DNA from: Bradyrhizobium sp. 199 | Lineage (GTDB): Bacteria > Pseudomonadota > Alphaproteobacteria > Rhizobiales > Xanthobacteraceae | Direction of reading: 5' to 3' | Assembly (NCBI RefSeq): GCF_023073355.1 | Contig: NZ_JADPJI010000005.1 | Span: forward strand, 2,407,783 to 2,471,782 | DNA length: 64,000 nucleotides | Shown: in pieces, positions 7,966-17,523 of the stretch | Position numbering within the stretch: the first letter of the stretch is position 1 | Layout of the letters: each line of letters begins with the position of its first letter | Made by a program: the position numbers and the translations under genes | Notes under the pieces: generated by a model | The model's database searches: none | Seen by the model: the letters and a program-made list of their open reading frames with translations, nothing else | Told to the model about the DNA's origin: nothing

Positions 7966-8751
7966 CTAGGTCTCGAAAGTCTGCGCGGCGTGCCAGGACA
8001 GGCCTTCCAGCGTGGTGGTGCGCGGCTTGTATTCGCAGCCGATCCAGCCGCGATAGCCGATCGCGTCGAGATGGCGGAACAGGAAGGGATAGTTGATCTC
8101 GCCCGTGCCCGGCTCATGGCGGCCGGGATTGTCGGCGAGCTGGATATGGGCAATCTGGGGCAGATATTCCTGCATGGTACGGGCGAGGTCACCCTCCATG
8201 ATCTGCATGTGGTAGATGTCGTATTGGACGAACAGGTTGTTCGACCGCACGTCCGAGATCAGCTGCACCGCCTGCTCGGTGCCGTTGAGGAAGAAGCCGG
8301 GAATGTCGAGCGTGTTGATCGGCTCGACCAGCAGCTTGATGTTCTCCCGCGCCAGCGTCGAAGCCGCAAAGCGCAGATTCCCGACCAGCGTCTCCTGAAG
8401 CTCGCGCGGATCGGCATCGGCAGGCGCGATGCCGACGAGGCAGTTGAGCTGTTCGCAATCCAGCGCTTTGGCATAGTCGATGGCGCGGAACACGCCGTCG
8501 CGGAATTCGGCGGTGCGATCGGGCAGAATCGCAATGCCACGCTCGCCCGTCGCCCAATTGCCCGCCGGCAGATTGTGCAGCACCTGTGTCAGCCCGTGGC
8601 CCTCGAGCTGCTCGCGCAGCTGTGCCTTGTCGAAATCATACGGGAAGAGATATTCGACCCCGGCAAAACCCGCGGCCTTCGCCGCTGCGAAGCGGTCGAG
8701 GAAGGGCATCTCGTTGAAGAGCATGGTGAGGTTGGCGGCAAACTTCGGCAT
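7966..8751 (-). CDS. hyi: Hydroxypyruvate isomerase
   Basis: A TIM-barrel xylose-isomerase-like protein of 261 residues, the usual length for Hyi/OtnI. It begins MPKFAANLTMLFNEMPFLDRF. Metal-binding residues are visible in LLVEPINTLDIPGFF, VQYDIYHMQIMEGD, HIQLADNPGRHEPGTGEI and the final GCEYKP. It interconverts hydroxypyruvate and tartronate semialdehyde. It lies 12 bases from gcl and from glxR, in the classic glyoxylate-to-glycerate gene order. Confidence 0.93.
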   Translation of the reverse strand: MPKFAANLTMLFNEMPFLDRFAAAKAAGFAGVEYLFPYDFDKAQLREQLEGHGLTQVLHNLPAGNWATGERGIAILPDRTAEFRDGVFRAIDYAKALDCEQLNCLVGIAPADADPRELQETLVGNLRFAASTLARENIKLLVEPINTLDIPGFFLNGTEQAVQLISDVRSNNLFVQYDIYHMQIMEGDLARTMQEYLPQIAHIQLADNPGRHEPGTGEINYPFLFRHLDAIGYRGWIGCEYKPRTTTLEGLSWHAAQTFET

Positions 8752-8763
8752 GATTCCGTTCCC

Positions 8764-10548
<1,785 letters not shown>

Positions 10549-10591
10549 ATCGGACCTCGCTCAAATTGCGTCAGCGAGCGAGATCATCGGG

Positions 10592-10634
10592 CGTGGAAGC
10601 TATGATCTCAACGAGATCGATTTTATTTTCCACG
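10592..10634. promoter_or_regulatory. Inverted repeat upstream of gcl
   Basis: CGTGGAA (10592-10598) and TTCCACG (10628-10634) are perfect inverted half-sites with centres 36 bases apart, 44 to 86 bases before the gcl start. A/T-rich DNA (TTTTATTTT) lies next to the outer half-site. TGGAA/TTCCA half-sites occur in IclR-family operators, so an IclR- or AllR-like regulator is possible. Confidence 0.35.
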
Positions 10635-10700
10635 ATGCGGCAGCCGCAGGAAAAACGTGGCCGTCTCAATAGGTTAGATCGAGATGCACGTGAAAGCAGG

Positions 10701-12503
10701 TCACTCGAACAGCGGCGCCAGCTGCATCTGCGGGACCAGCACGAGGCCCTTGTCGGTGATGCGAATTTCCGGAATGACCGATAGGGGAATCAAATTGAAG
10801 CCCATGTAAGGGATGGTGCAGCCGGCCTCGGCCCATTCCTTCTTCAGCACCTTGACCTGTTCGGCCACCTCGGTGACGCGCTTGTCGGACAGCAGGCCCG
10901 CGATCGGCAGCGGGACGAGCGCCCTCACCTGGTCGTCGGCGACGACGCAGACGCCGCCCTGCTGTGCCTTGATGGCCGATATCGCCACCTGCATGTCGCC
11001 CTCGTTGGTGCCAGCGACGATGAGGTTGTGACTATCGTGTCCCACGCTGGAGGCGACCGCGCCGCGCTTGAGGCCAAAATCCTTCAGCAGGCCGTGGGCG
11101 ACGTTGCCCGCCGATTTTCCGTGACGCTCGACCACCGTGACGAAGCACAGGCGGTAGCGTGCGAACAGCGACGGCCAGTCCTTTACCGGCTCGATCGCGA
11201 CCTTCTCGTGGATCAGCGTGATGCCCGGCAGCGCCGTCTTGATCGCGTTGACCGTGCAGGCCTTTGACGGAAGCTCCGGCGTCAGCTTCATCTTCTCTGG
11301 CAGCTTGACCGTCGCATAAGCCGCCTTCGGATACTGATAGCGCTGCGACAGCGCCTGATCGAGCAGCGGCGTGATCTTGCCGCGCTCGACCACGAGCTCG
11401 CCGCCATACCAGGTGCATTGCGGCTTGAGCTGATCGTCCATCAGCACGAGATCGGCGCGGCGACCGCCGCCAAGCCCGCCGATGTCGCCATCCATGCCGA
11501 AGCGGGTGGCGCCGTGCAGCGAGCCCATTGACCAAGCCTGCTCCGGCGACATGCCGGCTTTCACGGCTTCACGCACCACCCAGTCGAGACCGAACAGCAG
11601 GAGATCGTCGGCATCGCGATCGTCGGTGCACACCGCCGTGCGCTTGTGCGAGGCCCCGAGCTCAGTGATCGTGCGGATCGCCTGCGGCAGCGAGTGCCAG
11701 GGCGTCGTCGGCGGACCGCCACGCAGAAACACCCAGACGCCGGCGTCGAGCAGGTCGTCGGCAATGTCGCGGTCGATCGCCTCATGGGTGTCGGTCACGC
11801 CGGATGCCGCATAGGCCGCAACAAATTCGCGGCCGTAGACGTGGCCAGAGACAGGACGGCCACGCTTCAGGGCGGCCGCAAGGATGGCGTGACTACGCTC
11901 GTCGCCCATCGCAACGGGCACAAAGTCCATCTTCTCGCCCAGCGCGACAGCCTCTGGCCAGCGATCGAACAGGCCGGCGATCTTGTCCGGCGTGAGGTCG
12001 CCCCCCGCCGTCTCCAGTTCCGCCGAGGTCGCCGGCACCGTGCTCGGCACCGTCAGGAAGATCGACAGCGGCGCTTGCCGCGCGTCCTCCAGCATTGCCT
12101 CAACGCCGGCGACGTCCATGACGTTGCCGATCTCGTGGCTGTCGCAGAAGATCGCGGTGGTGCCGTTGAGCAGCGCAGCTTCCGCGTAGGCGCAGGCCGT
12201 CACCATCGAGGATTCGATGTGGATGTGCGGATCGACGAGGCCGGGCGCGATGATGCCGCCGGCGGCGTCGTAAATCGCGACATCTTTCCAGGCCTTTTTC
12301 GCCGCGCCGGCAGGCTTCACCGCAGCGATGCGGCCGGCGGTGATCCATATTTCCCGACCGGGATGGATGCGCTCCGAATAGGTCGAGAGCACCCTCGCGC
12401 CCGTGACGACGAGATCGGGCGCGAGGCGCGCGGAGGCCACATCGGCCAGACGCCGGGTCATCGCGTGCAGCGGCTCGACGGCAAAGCGGGTAAGTCTGGT
12501 CAT
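10701..12503 (-). CDS. ade: Adenine deaminase
   Basis: A cyclic amidohydrolase of 600 residues that converts adenine to hypoxanthine plus ammonia. Family marks are the metal site DPHIHIESSM near residue 90, CDSHEIGNVM, SGHVYG, and the second metal Asp in CTDDRDADDLL. The C-terminal domain of the family follows, with VGHDSHNLIVAG. ATG 12503 (MTRLTRFAVEPLHAM) gives the normal length; the frame stays open to 12710 but that part overlaps the preceding gene. It is transcribed toward gcl, 152 bases away, and supplies purine catabolism, which ends in glyoxylate. Confidence 0.93.
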   Translation of the reverse strand: MTRLTRFAVEPLHAMTRRLADVASARLAPDLVVTGARVLSTYSERIHPGREIWITAGRIAAVKPAGAAKKAWKDVAIYDAAGGIIAPGLVDPHIHIESSMVTACAYAEAALLNGTTAIFCDSHEIGNVMDVAGVEAMLEDARQAPLSIFLTVPSTVPATSAELETAGGDLTPDKIAGLFDRWPEAVALGEKMDFVPVAMGDERSHAILAAALKRGRPVSGHVYGREFVAAYAASGVTDTHEAIDRDIADDLLDAGVWVFLRGGPPTTPWHSLPQAIRTITELGASHKRTAVCTDDRDADDLLLFGLDWVVREAVKAGMSPEQAWSMGSLHGATRFGMDGDIGGLGGGRRADLVLMDDQLKPQCTWYGGELVVERGKITPLLDQALSQRYQYPKAAYATVKLPEKMKLTPELPSKACTVNAIKTALPGITLIHEKVAIEPVKDWPSLFARYRLCFVTVVERHGKSAGNVAHGLLKDFGLKRGAVASSVGHDSHNLIVAGTNEGDMQVAISAIKAQQGGVCVVADDQVRALVPLPIAGLLSDKRVTEVAEQVKVLKKEWAEAGCTIPYMGFNLIPLSVIPEIRITDKGLVLVPQMQLAPLFE

Positions 12504-12588
12504 CGGGACCCTCCCGTGGCGTTGCGGCCCAGCGATGGTTACGCCGTGCGCCAGACCGGGCAAGCTCAAATATAGCAGCACGCCGTGC

Positions 12589-13383
12589 TTACGCTTTAGG
12601 CGTCGAACCGCCTGCTGTTGCTGCCCTCCTGCGCGAGTTCCGCGCTCTCGAAGTCGGTGCGGCAGCGGGCTTGACCCGAATCCGCATTGACCGCCCTTTT
12701 TGCTCATCAATCTCGAAGGAGTTTGTCTTCCGCACGAGATCGCTCAGCTTCCGGAAGCCGTAAGTCCTCGGATCGAAATCGGACGCGAGATTGGCAAGCT
12801 GCCGGCCGACTTCGCCGAGCGCGACCCAGCCGTCCTCGCTCTCCATCTGGGTGATGACCTTCTTGATGATGGGCGTGGCCGCATCGGGCGGCTGAAGCGG
12901 CGCCGACCTCGAGGTGGCGTCCTGCGTATTCGCCGCTCCGGCAAGGAGGTTCTCGGTGTAAACGAATCTGCGGCAGGCCTGGCGGAAGCTCTCCGGCGTC
13001 TTCTGTTCGCCGAACCCAAAGACGTCGATGCCCTGCTCCCGGATCCGGGCGGCGAGACGGGTAAAGTCGCTGTCGGACGACACCAGGCAAAATCCGTCGA
13101 ACCGGCCGCTGTGAAGCAGGTCCATCGCATCGATGACCAGCGTGATGTCGGAGGCGTTCTTTCCCGTCGTGTAAGCGAACTGCTGCTGCGGGATGATGGC
13201 GTGCTTCGACAGGATGTCGGCCCAGCCCCTGGATCGCGCGTTGGAGAAGTCGCCATAGATGCGGCGGACGCTGGCCTCGCCGATCTTGGCAATCTCCTCG
13301 AACAGTCCGTCCGCGATCTTCGCGGAGGCATTGTCGGCATCGATCAGAACCGCGAGACGGGGCGAGCGGAGCTCAGAAGGCAT
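12589..13383 (-). CDS. NYN-domain RNase-like protein with C-terminal OST-HTH/LOTUS domain
   Basis: A protein of 264 residues. The N-terminal NYN (PIN-like) nuclease fold shows AVLIDADNASA (11-21), an Asp pair in LVSSDSDFTRLA and the closing FGEQKTPESF. The C-terminal region (about 165-245) reads like an OST-HTH/LOTUS winged helix: IIKKVITQMESEDGWVALGE, then SDFDPRTYGFRKLSDLVR. This architecture is known for LabA/DUF88 proteins in bacteria and for MARF1/Limkain in eukaryotes, and implies RNA binding and cleavage. It ends with a basic Arg/Ala-rich tail. It stands alone between ade and tctA, all on the minus strand. Confidence 0.88.
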   Translation of the reverse strand: MPSELRSPRLAVLIDADNASAKIADGLFEEIAKIGEASVRRIYGDFSNARSRGWADILSKHAIIPQQQFAYTTGKNASDITLVIDAMDLLHSGRFDGFCLVSSDSDFTRLAARIREQGIDVFGFGEQKTPESFRQACRRFVYTENLLAGAANTQDATSRSAPLQPPDAATPIIKKVITQMESEDGWVALGEVGRQLANLASDFDPRTYGFRKLSDLVRKTNSFEIDEQKGRSMRIRVKPAAAPTSRARNSRRRAATAGGSTPKA

Positions 13384-13440
13384 GACAATTCCCCACCAGT
13401 GGACGCGACACGAGAAGACAAGTGCGTCGGGAGCGCTAGT

Positions 13441-14940
13441 CTAGTCCTCGTTCGCCTTGAAGCGTCCCATCCCCTTCAGCACAAAGGGGGCCAATAGCGC
13501 AACCAGCGCGATGCCGAGCAGCGTCGCCGAGATCGGGCTTTGGAGCAGCGTCATGGGATCGCCGAGGCTGATCGCCAGCGCGCGGCGCAACTGGCTCTCC
13601 GCGATCGGGCCGAGGATCAGGCCTACGACCACCGGCGCGATCGGAAAATCGAACCGGCGCATCAGGAACCCGAGCACGCCGAAGCCCGCCAGCATCGACA
13701 GCTCGACCACCGATGGCTTTGCGGCGATGGTGCCCATGGTCGCGAACACGAGGATGCCGGCGTAGAGCCACGGTTGCGGGATCGCGAGCAATTTCACCCA
13801 CAGGCCGACCAGCGGCAGGTTGAGCACCAGCAGCATGACGTTGGCGATGAACAGGCTGGCGATCAGGCCCCACACGAGGTCAGGCCGTTCGGCGAACAGC
13901 AGCGGCCCCGGGTTGAGGCCGTATTGCTGAAAACCCGCCAGCATCATCGCGGCCGTCGCCGAGGTCGGCAGGCCGAGCGTGAGCAGCGGCACCAGCGTGC
14001 CGGCGGCGGAGGCGTTGTTGGCCGCTTCCGGCCCCGCCACGCCCTCGATCGCGCCTTTGCCGAACTCTTCGGGATATTTCGTCAGCCGCTTCTCGGTCGA
14101 ATAGGACAGGAAGGTCGGGATCTCTGCGCCGCCGGCCGGCAGCGCGCCGATCGGAAAGCCGAACATCGTGCCGCGTAGCCACGGCTTCCACGAGCGCTTC
14201 CAGTCTTCCTTTGTCATCCATAGCGAGCCGCGCACCGGCTCGAGCTTCTCCTCGCTGTGGTGGCGGCGCGATGCGACGTAGAGCGCCTCGCCCAACGCGA
14301 ACAGGCCGACTGCGAGCGTCGTCACCTCGACGCCGTCGAGCAGCTCGGGCACGCCGAACGCAAGCCGCGCCTGACCGGTCAGCTTGTCGATGCCGACGAG
14401 GCCGAGCGTCAGTCCGATGAACAGGCTGGTCAGGCCGCGGATAGGGGAATCCCCGAACGTCGCCGACACCGTGACGAAGGCGACGCACATCAGCGCGAAA
14501 TAGTCCTCGGGGCCGAAGCGCACAGCGAAATCGACCAGCCAGGGCGCGAGAAAGGCGAGACCGATGGTGGCGATGGTGCCGGCGACGAAAGAGCCGATCG
14601 CGGATGTCGCCAGCGCCGGCCCGCCGCGGCCGGCCTTGGCCATCTTGTTGCCTTCCAGCGCGGTCGCCATCGAGGCGCTCTCGCCGGGCGTGTTGATCAG
14701 GATCGCGGTGGTCGAGCCGCCATACATGCCGCCATAGTAGATGCCGGCGAACATGATCAGCGAGCCGCCGGGGTCGAGCTTGTAGGTGACAGGCAATAGC
14801 AGCGCGACCGTCAGCGCCGGACCGATACCGGGCAGCACGCCCACGGCCGTACCGAGAAACACGCCGATCAGCGCGTAAAGCAGATTCATCGGCTGGATGG
14901 CGACAGCCATTCCGTGGGCCAGCGCCGCAAAAGTGTCCAT
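13441..14940 (-). CDS. tctA: Tripartite tricarboxylate transporter, large membrane subunit TctA
   Basis: A highly hydrophobic protein of 499 residues with the TctA signature GVLPGIGPALTVALLLP near residue 40 and YGGMYGGSTTAILINTPGES. A second half-repeat follows (GNKMAKAGRGGPAL; later FGKGAIEGVAGPEAANNASA and LVPLLTLGLPTSATAAMML). It forms the solute channel in the inner membrane with TctB. ATG 14940 overlaps the tctB stop as TGATG; a GTG one codon earlier is possible. The transported solute is unknown. Confidence 0.94.
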   Translation of the reverse strand: MDTFAALAHGMAVAIQPMNLLYALIGVFLGTAVGVLPGIGPALTVALLLPVTYKLDPGGSLIMFAGIYYGGMYGGSTTAILINTPGESASMATALEGNKMAKAGRGGPALATSAIGSFVAGTIATIGLAFLAPWLVDFAVRFGPEDYFALMCVAFVTVSATFGDSPIRGLTSLFIGLTLGLVGIDKLTGQARLAFGVPELLDGVEVTTLAVGLFALGEALYVASRRHHSEEKLEPVRGSLWMTKEDWKRSWKPWLRGTMFGFPIGALPAGGAEIPTFLSYSTEKRLTKYPEEFGKGAIEGVAGPEAANNASAAGTLVPLLTLGLPTSATAAMMLAGFQQYGLNPGPLLFAERPDLVWGLIASLFIANVMLLVLNLPLVGLWVKLLAIPQPWLYAGILVFATMGTIAAKPSVVELSMLAGFGVLGFLMRRFDFPIAPVVVGLILGPIAESQLRRALAISLGDPMTLLQSPISATLLGIALVALLAPFVLKGMGRFKANED

Positions 14941-15425
14941 CACAGCAGTCGCTCCAGAGGTCCGGCCGGAAGGCTCAGCGTCAGCAGGCGGTCGAATGCG
15001 AGATAGATCAGGGTCGACATCACCAGCGCGATGATGCTGTCGACAAGGACGGCACGTCGTCCGAACGCCGCCGACGTCGTCACGAACAGCGCCGACGTCG
15101 CCAGGATGAAGCCGCCGCCGAAGCCGATGATGGCAATCAGCAGCGCAAGACCAATCAAGATCAAGACCACCGGCACGGGATCGGAACTCTCGCGGGCGGG
15201 CAGATTGCCGCGCAGCGCATCGACGAAATTGCCGATCGCGAGCAGCGCCAGGCCGATGGCGATCACGACCGGCATCGCCTCCGGCCCCATGCCGTACATC
15301 GCGGTGGATTGCAGGCCGCGCGCGTCAAAGACCAGCACCGCGGCGAGCGCCGCGAGCAAGGCGGCGATGATGATGCCGGCGCGATCGACGCGCCGCGGCG
15401 GCTGGGCGGGATCGCCTGAGGTCAT
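14940..15425 (-). CDS. tctB: Tripartite tricarboxylate transporter, small membrane subunit TctB
   Basis: A protein of 161 residues with four hydrophobic segments (near 15-32, 50-65, 85-120 and 128-150), the usual topology of TctB. It overlaps tctC by 4 bases (ATGA) and tctA by one base, so the three are translationally coupled. An RSSDPVP loop lies between the second and third segments. Sequence conservation in TctB is low; the call rests on size, topology and position. Confidence 0.88.
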   Translation of the reverse strand: MTSGDPAQPPRRVDRAGIIIAALLAALAAVLVFDARGLQSTAMYGMGPEAMPVVIAIGLALLAIGNFVDALRGNLPARESSDPVPVVLILIGLALLIAIIGFGGGFILATSALFVTTSAAFGRRAVLVDSIIALVMSTLIYLAFDRLLTLSLPAGPLERLL

Positions 15426-16390
15426 GATTTGACGAGGCCGACCGATTTCAGCACGTCGGTGACGCGCACCGTTTCCTTCTTCAGGAAGTCGGCGAAGGCG
15501 TCACCGCCGAGATAGGCATCCTCCCAGCCCTTCTGCTTGAGGATCTCCTTCCAGGCGTCCGACTTCACCATCTTCTCGACCGCATCGCTCAAGGTCTTGC
15601 GTTGCTCAGGCGTGATGCCGGGAGGCGCGACCACCGAGCGCCAATTGGCGATCACGAGGTCGATGCCCTGCTCCTTAAAGGTCGGGATGTCGCTCCCCGG
15701 GATGCGCTTCTCCGAAGTCACGCCGATCGCGCGCAGCTTGCCGGACTTGATCTGCCCTTCATATTCGCTGAGACCCGAAATGCCCGCGGTGACCTTGCCG
15801 CCGAGGATCGCGGCGAGCGACTCGCCGCCGCCGGAGAACGGGATGTAGTTGATCTTCTTGGCGTCGGCGCCGACGGCGCCAGCGAACAGCGCCGCCATCA
15901 CATGGTCGACGCCGCCGGCCGAGCCTCCGGCGAAGGTCACCTTGGCGATATCGGCCTTCACCGCGGTGGCGAGATCTTGCGCGGTCTTGATCGGCGAATT
16001 CGCGGGAACCACGATCACCTGGATTTCCTCGGTGAGCCGCGCGATCGGCGTCACCTGCTCCAGCGTCACCGGCGACTTGTTCATGGCGAGCGCGCCCACC
16101 ATGACGAAGCCGTTGACCATCATCTGGTTGCCATCGCCCTTGGCGCCGTTGACGAACTGCGCGATGCCGACGCTGCCGCCGGCGCCGGGTACGTTGGTGA
16201 CCTGCACGCTGCGCGCAACGCCCGAAGCCACCAGCGCCTGCTGCATCGAGCGCGCGGTCTGGTCCCAGCCGCCGCCGGGCGCGGCCGGCGCCATCAGCTT
16301 GAGCTCCATCTGCTGGGCAAGGGAAGGCGTCGCTGCCGCAAGGGTCAGCGCGACGGCCGCGCCGACAAGGCGCGCGGGAAATCGATACAT
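15422..16390 (-). CDS. tctC: Tripartite tricarboxylate transporter, periplasmic solute-binding protein TctC
   Basis: A protein of 322 residues. A signal peptide (MYRFPARLVGAAVALTLAAA, cut near AQQ) precedes the Bug/TctC fold: KLMAPAAPGGGWDQTARSMQ, then VTNVPGAGGSVGIAQF, and WRSVVAPPGITPEQ. ATG 16390 is preferred because GGAG lies 6 bases upstream; an ATG two codons earlier would sit directly on that GGAG. It captures an organic acid in the periplasm for TctAB. The IclR gene directly upstream is the probable regulator. Confidence 0.92.
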   Translation of the reverse strand: MYRFPARLVGAAVALTLAAATPSLAQQMELKLMAPAAPGGGWDQTARSMQQALVASGVARSVQVTNVPGAGGSVGIAQFVNGAKGDGNQMMVNGFVMVGALAMNKSPVTLEQVTPIARLTEEIQVIVVPANSPIKTAQDLATAVKADIAKVTFAGGSAGGVDHVMAALFAGAVGADAKKINYIPFSGGGESLAAILGGKVTAGISGLSEYEGQIKSGKLRAIGVTSEKRIPGSDIPTFKEQGIDLVIANWRSVVAPPGITPEQRKTLSDAVEKMVKSDAWKEILKQKGWEDAYLGGDAFADFLKKETVRVTDVLKSVGLVKS

Positions 16391-16413
16391 GGGCATCTCC
16401 AGGCTCATGCGGA

Positions 16414-16443
16414 CGTTTGCCGCATTGTGTCGTTTGGTCGCAT
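16414..16443. promoter_or_regulatory. Direct repeat in the tctC promoter region
   Basis: Two imperfect copies of CGTTTG-(C/GT)-CGCAT occur at 16414-16425 and 16431-16443, 24 to 53 bases before the tctC start. Direct repeats with a period of 17 to 18 bases in this position suggest a binding site for the IclR protein encoded just upstream. Confidence 0.4.
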
Positions 16444-16491
16444 ATCAGCCAAAACAGCCGATGCTGTCCAGTGACATCCCCGGGCTCGCGG

Positions 16492-17334
16492 CTAGCGCGG
16501 CGTCGGCATCGTCCCGCCAAGCGCAGCCGTCAGTTCGGCGGCGACGTCCCGCACGATTTGTCCGATTTCCGGCAATCGCTCGTCGGTGACCCGGCTGGTC
16601 ATGCCGGATACGGAGATCGCGGCCAGCGGTTCGGCCAAGGCGTTGTATACCACGGCAGCCACGCAACGCAGGCCGATCTGTGCCTCCTCATCGTCGATCG
16701 CAAAGCCCTCCTTGCGGATCTTTCCAAGCTCCCTGAACAGATCGCTCGGCCGCACGATCGACTTCTCGGTCAACCTGGGCATGCCGTGGTGCCGGATGAC
16801 GGCGCTGACGTCCTCGTCGGAATAGGTCGCGAGCACCGCCTTGCCGACGCCGGAGGTCACCATGGGCACGCGGCCGCCGACCTTGGTTAGCGAGCGCATG
16901 ATCTCGCGGCTCTCCATCCGGGTCAGGACGATGATGAACTCGTCGTCGACGACGGCGAGATTGGCGGTCTCGCGGGTGAGATCCCGCAGCTTGCGCAAAT
17001 AGGGAATGGCCTGTGCGGAGAAGTTACGCCGCCGGGCAAAGCTCGCGCCGACGGTGAAGCTGCGCACGCCGACATGCCATTTGGATTCGGCGCGGTCGAA
17101 CTGCACGAACCGGCGGCTTTCCAGCGTTGCCAGCAGGCGGTGCACGGTCGAGGCCGACAGGCCGGTGCGGACGGCAAGATCGCTGAGGCGGTAGCCCTCG
17201 TCGTCCTCGGCCAGCGTTTCGAGGATCGACAGCGCGCGGTCGACAGACTGCACGCCGCCGTCACGCGCCTCGTGGTCGGCGTCCGATGCCGACCTAGGCT
17301 CGAGAGATTTACGCCGGATCACGTTCCTGCTCAT
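16492..17334 (-). CDS. IclR-family transcriptional regulator
   Basis: A protein of 280 residues with an N-terminal winged helix (SVDRALSILETLAE, LSDLAVRTGLSASTVHRLLATLE, residues about 28-85) and the IclR effector domain (FIIVLTRMESREIMRSL, GVGKAVLATYSDEDV, FAIDDEEAQIGLRCVAAVVYN). It lies immediately upstream of tctCBA in the same direction, 101 bases from tctC, and probably controls that transporter. A long intergenic repeat separates it from the acyl-CoA synthetase upstream. Confidence 0.9.
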   Translation of the reverse strand: MSRNVIRRKSLEPRSASDADHEARDGGVQSVDRALSILETLAEDDEGYRLSDLAVRTGLSASTVHRLLATLESRRFVQFDRAESKWHVGVRSFTVGASFARRRNFSAQAIPYLRKLRDLTRETANLAVVDDEFIIVLTRMESREIMRSLTKVGGRVPMVTSGVGKAVLATYSDEDVSAVIRHHGMPRLTEKSIVRPSDLFRELGKIRKEGFAIDDEEAQIGLRCVAAVVYNALAEPLAAISVSGMTSRVTDERLPEIGQIVRDVAAELTAALGGTMPTPR

Positions 17335-17356
17335 CGCGGCCTGCCGCTTGTGCGTC

Positions 17357-17510
17357 CGTCATTCCGGATTGGTGCGCCGGGACTGCGCGTAGCGCGGGCC
17401 TGGCGTACCAGACCTCAGGTGCGCAATTGCGCACCGGGGAATCTCGAGATCCCGGGTTCGATGCTCCGGGCCGCGCTTGCGCGGTCCCGTTGCATCGCCC
17501 CGGGATGACA
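17357..17510. repeat. Long interspersed palindromic repeat (Bradyrhizobium type)
   Basis: A 154-base non-coding unit bounded by TCATTCCGG and CCGGGATGA. It contains nested inverted repeats, including a perfect 18-bp palindrome GGTGCGCAATTGCGCACC (17418-17435), a CTCGAG core, and CCCGGG/CCGGG pairs. It fills the gap between two genes of the same orientation. Units of this appearance are common between genes in Bradyrhizobium; that statement is from memory. Confidence 0.7.
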
Positions 17511-17523
17511 GGAGCGATAACGC

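Noticed and set aside
17357..17510. A small RNA gene or insertion sequence between acs and iclR
   Set aside because: The unit is explained by nested inverted repeats of a common interspersed type; no transposase frame and no target duplication are visible.
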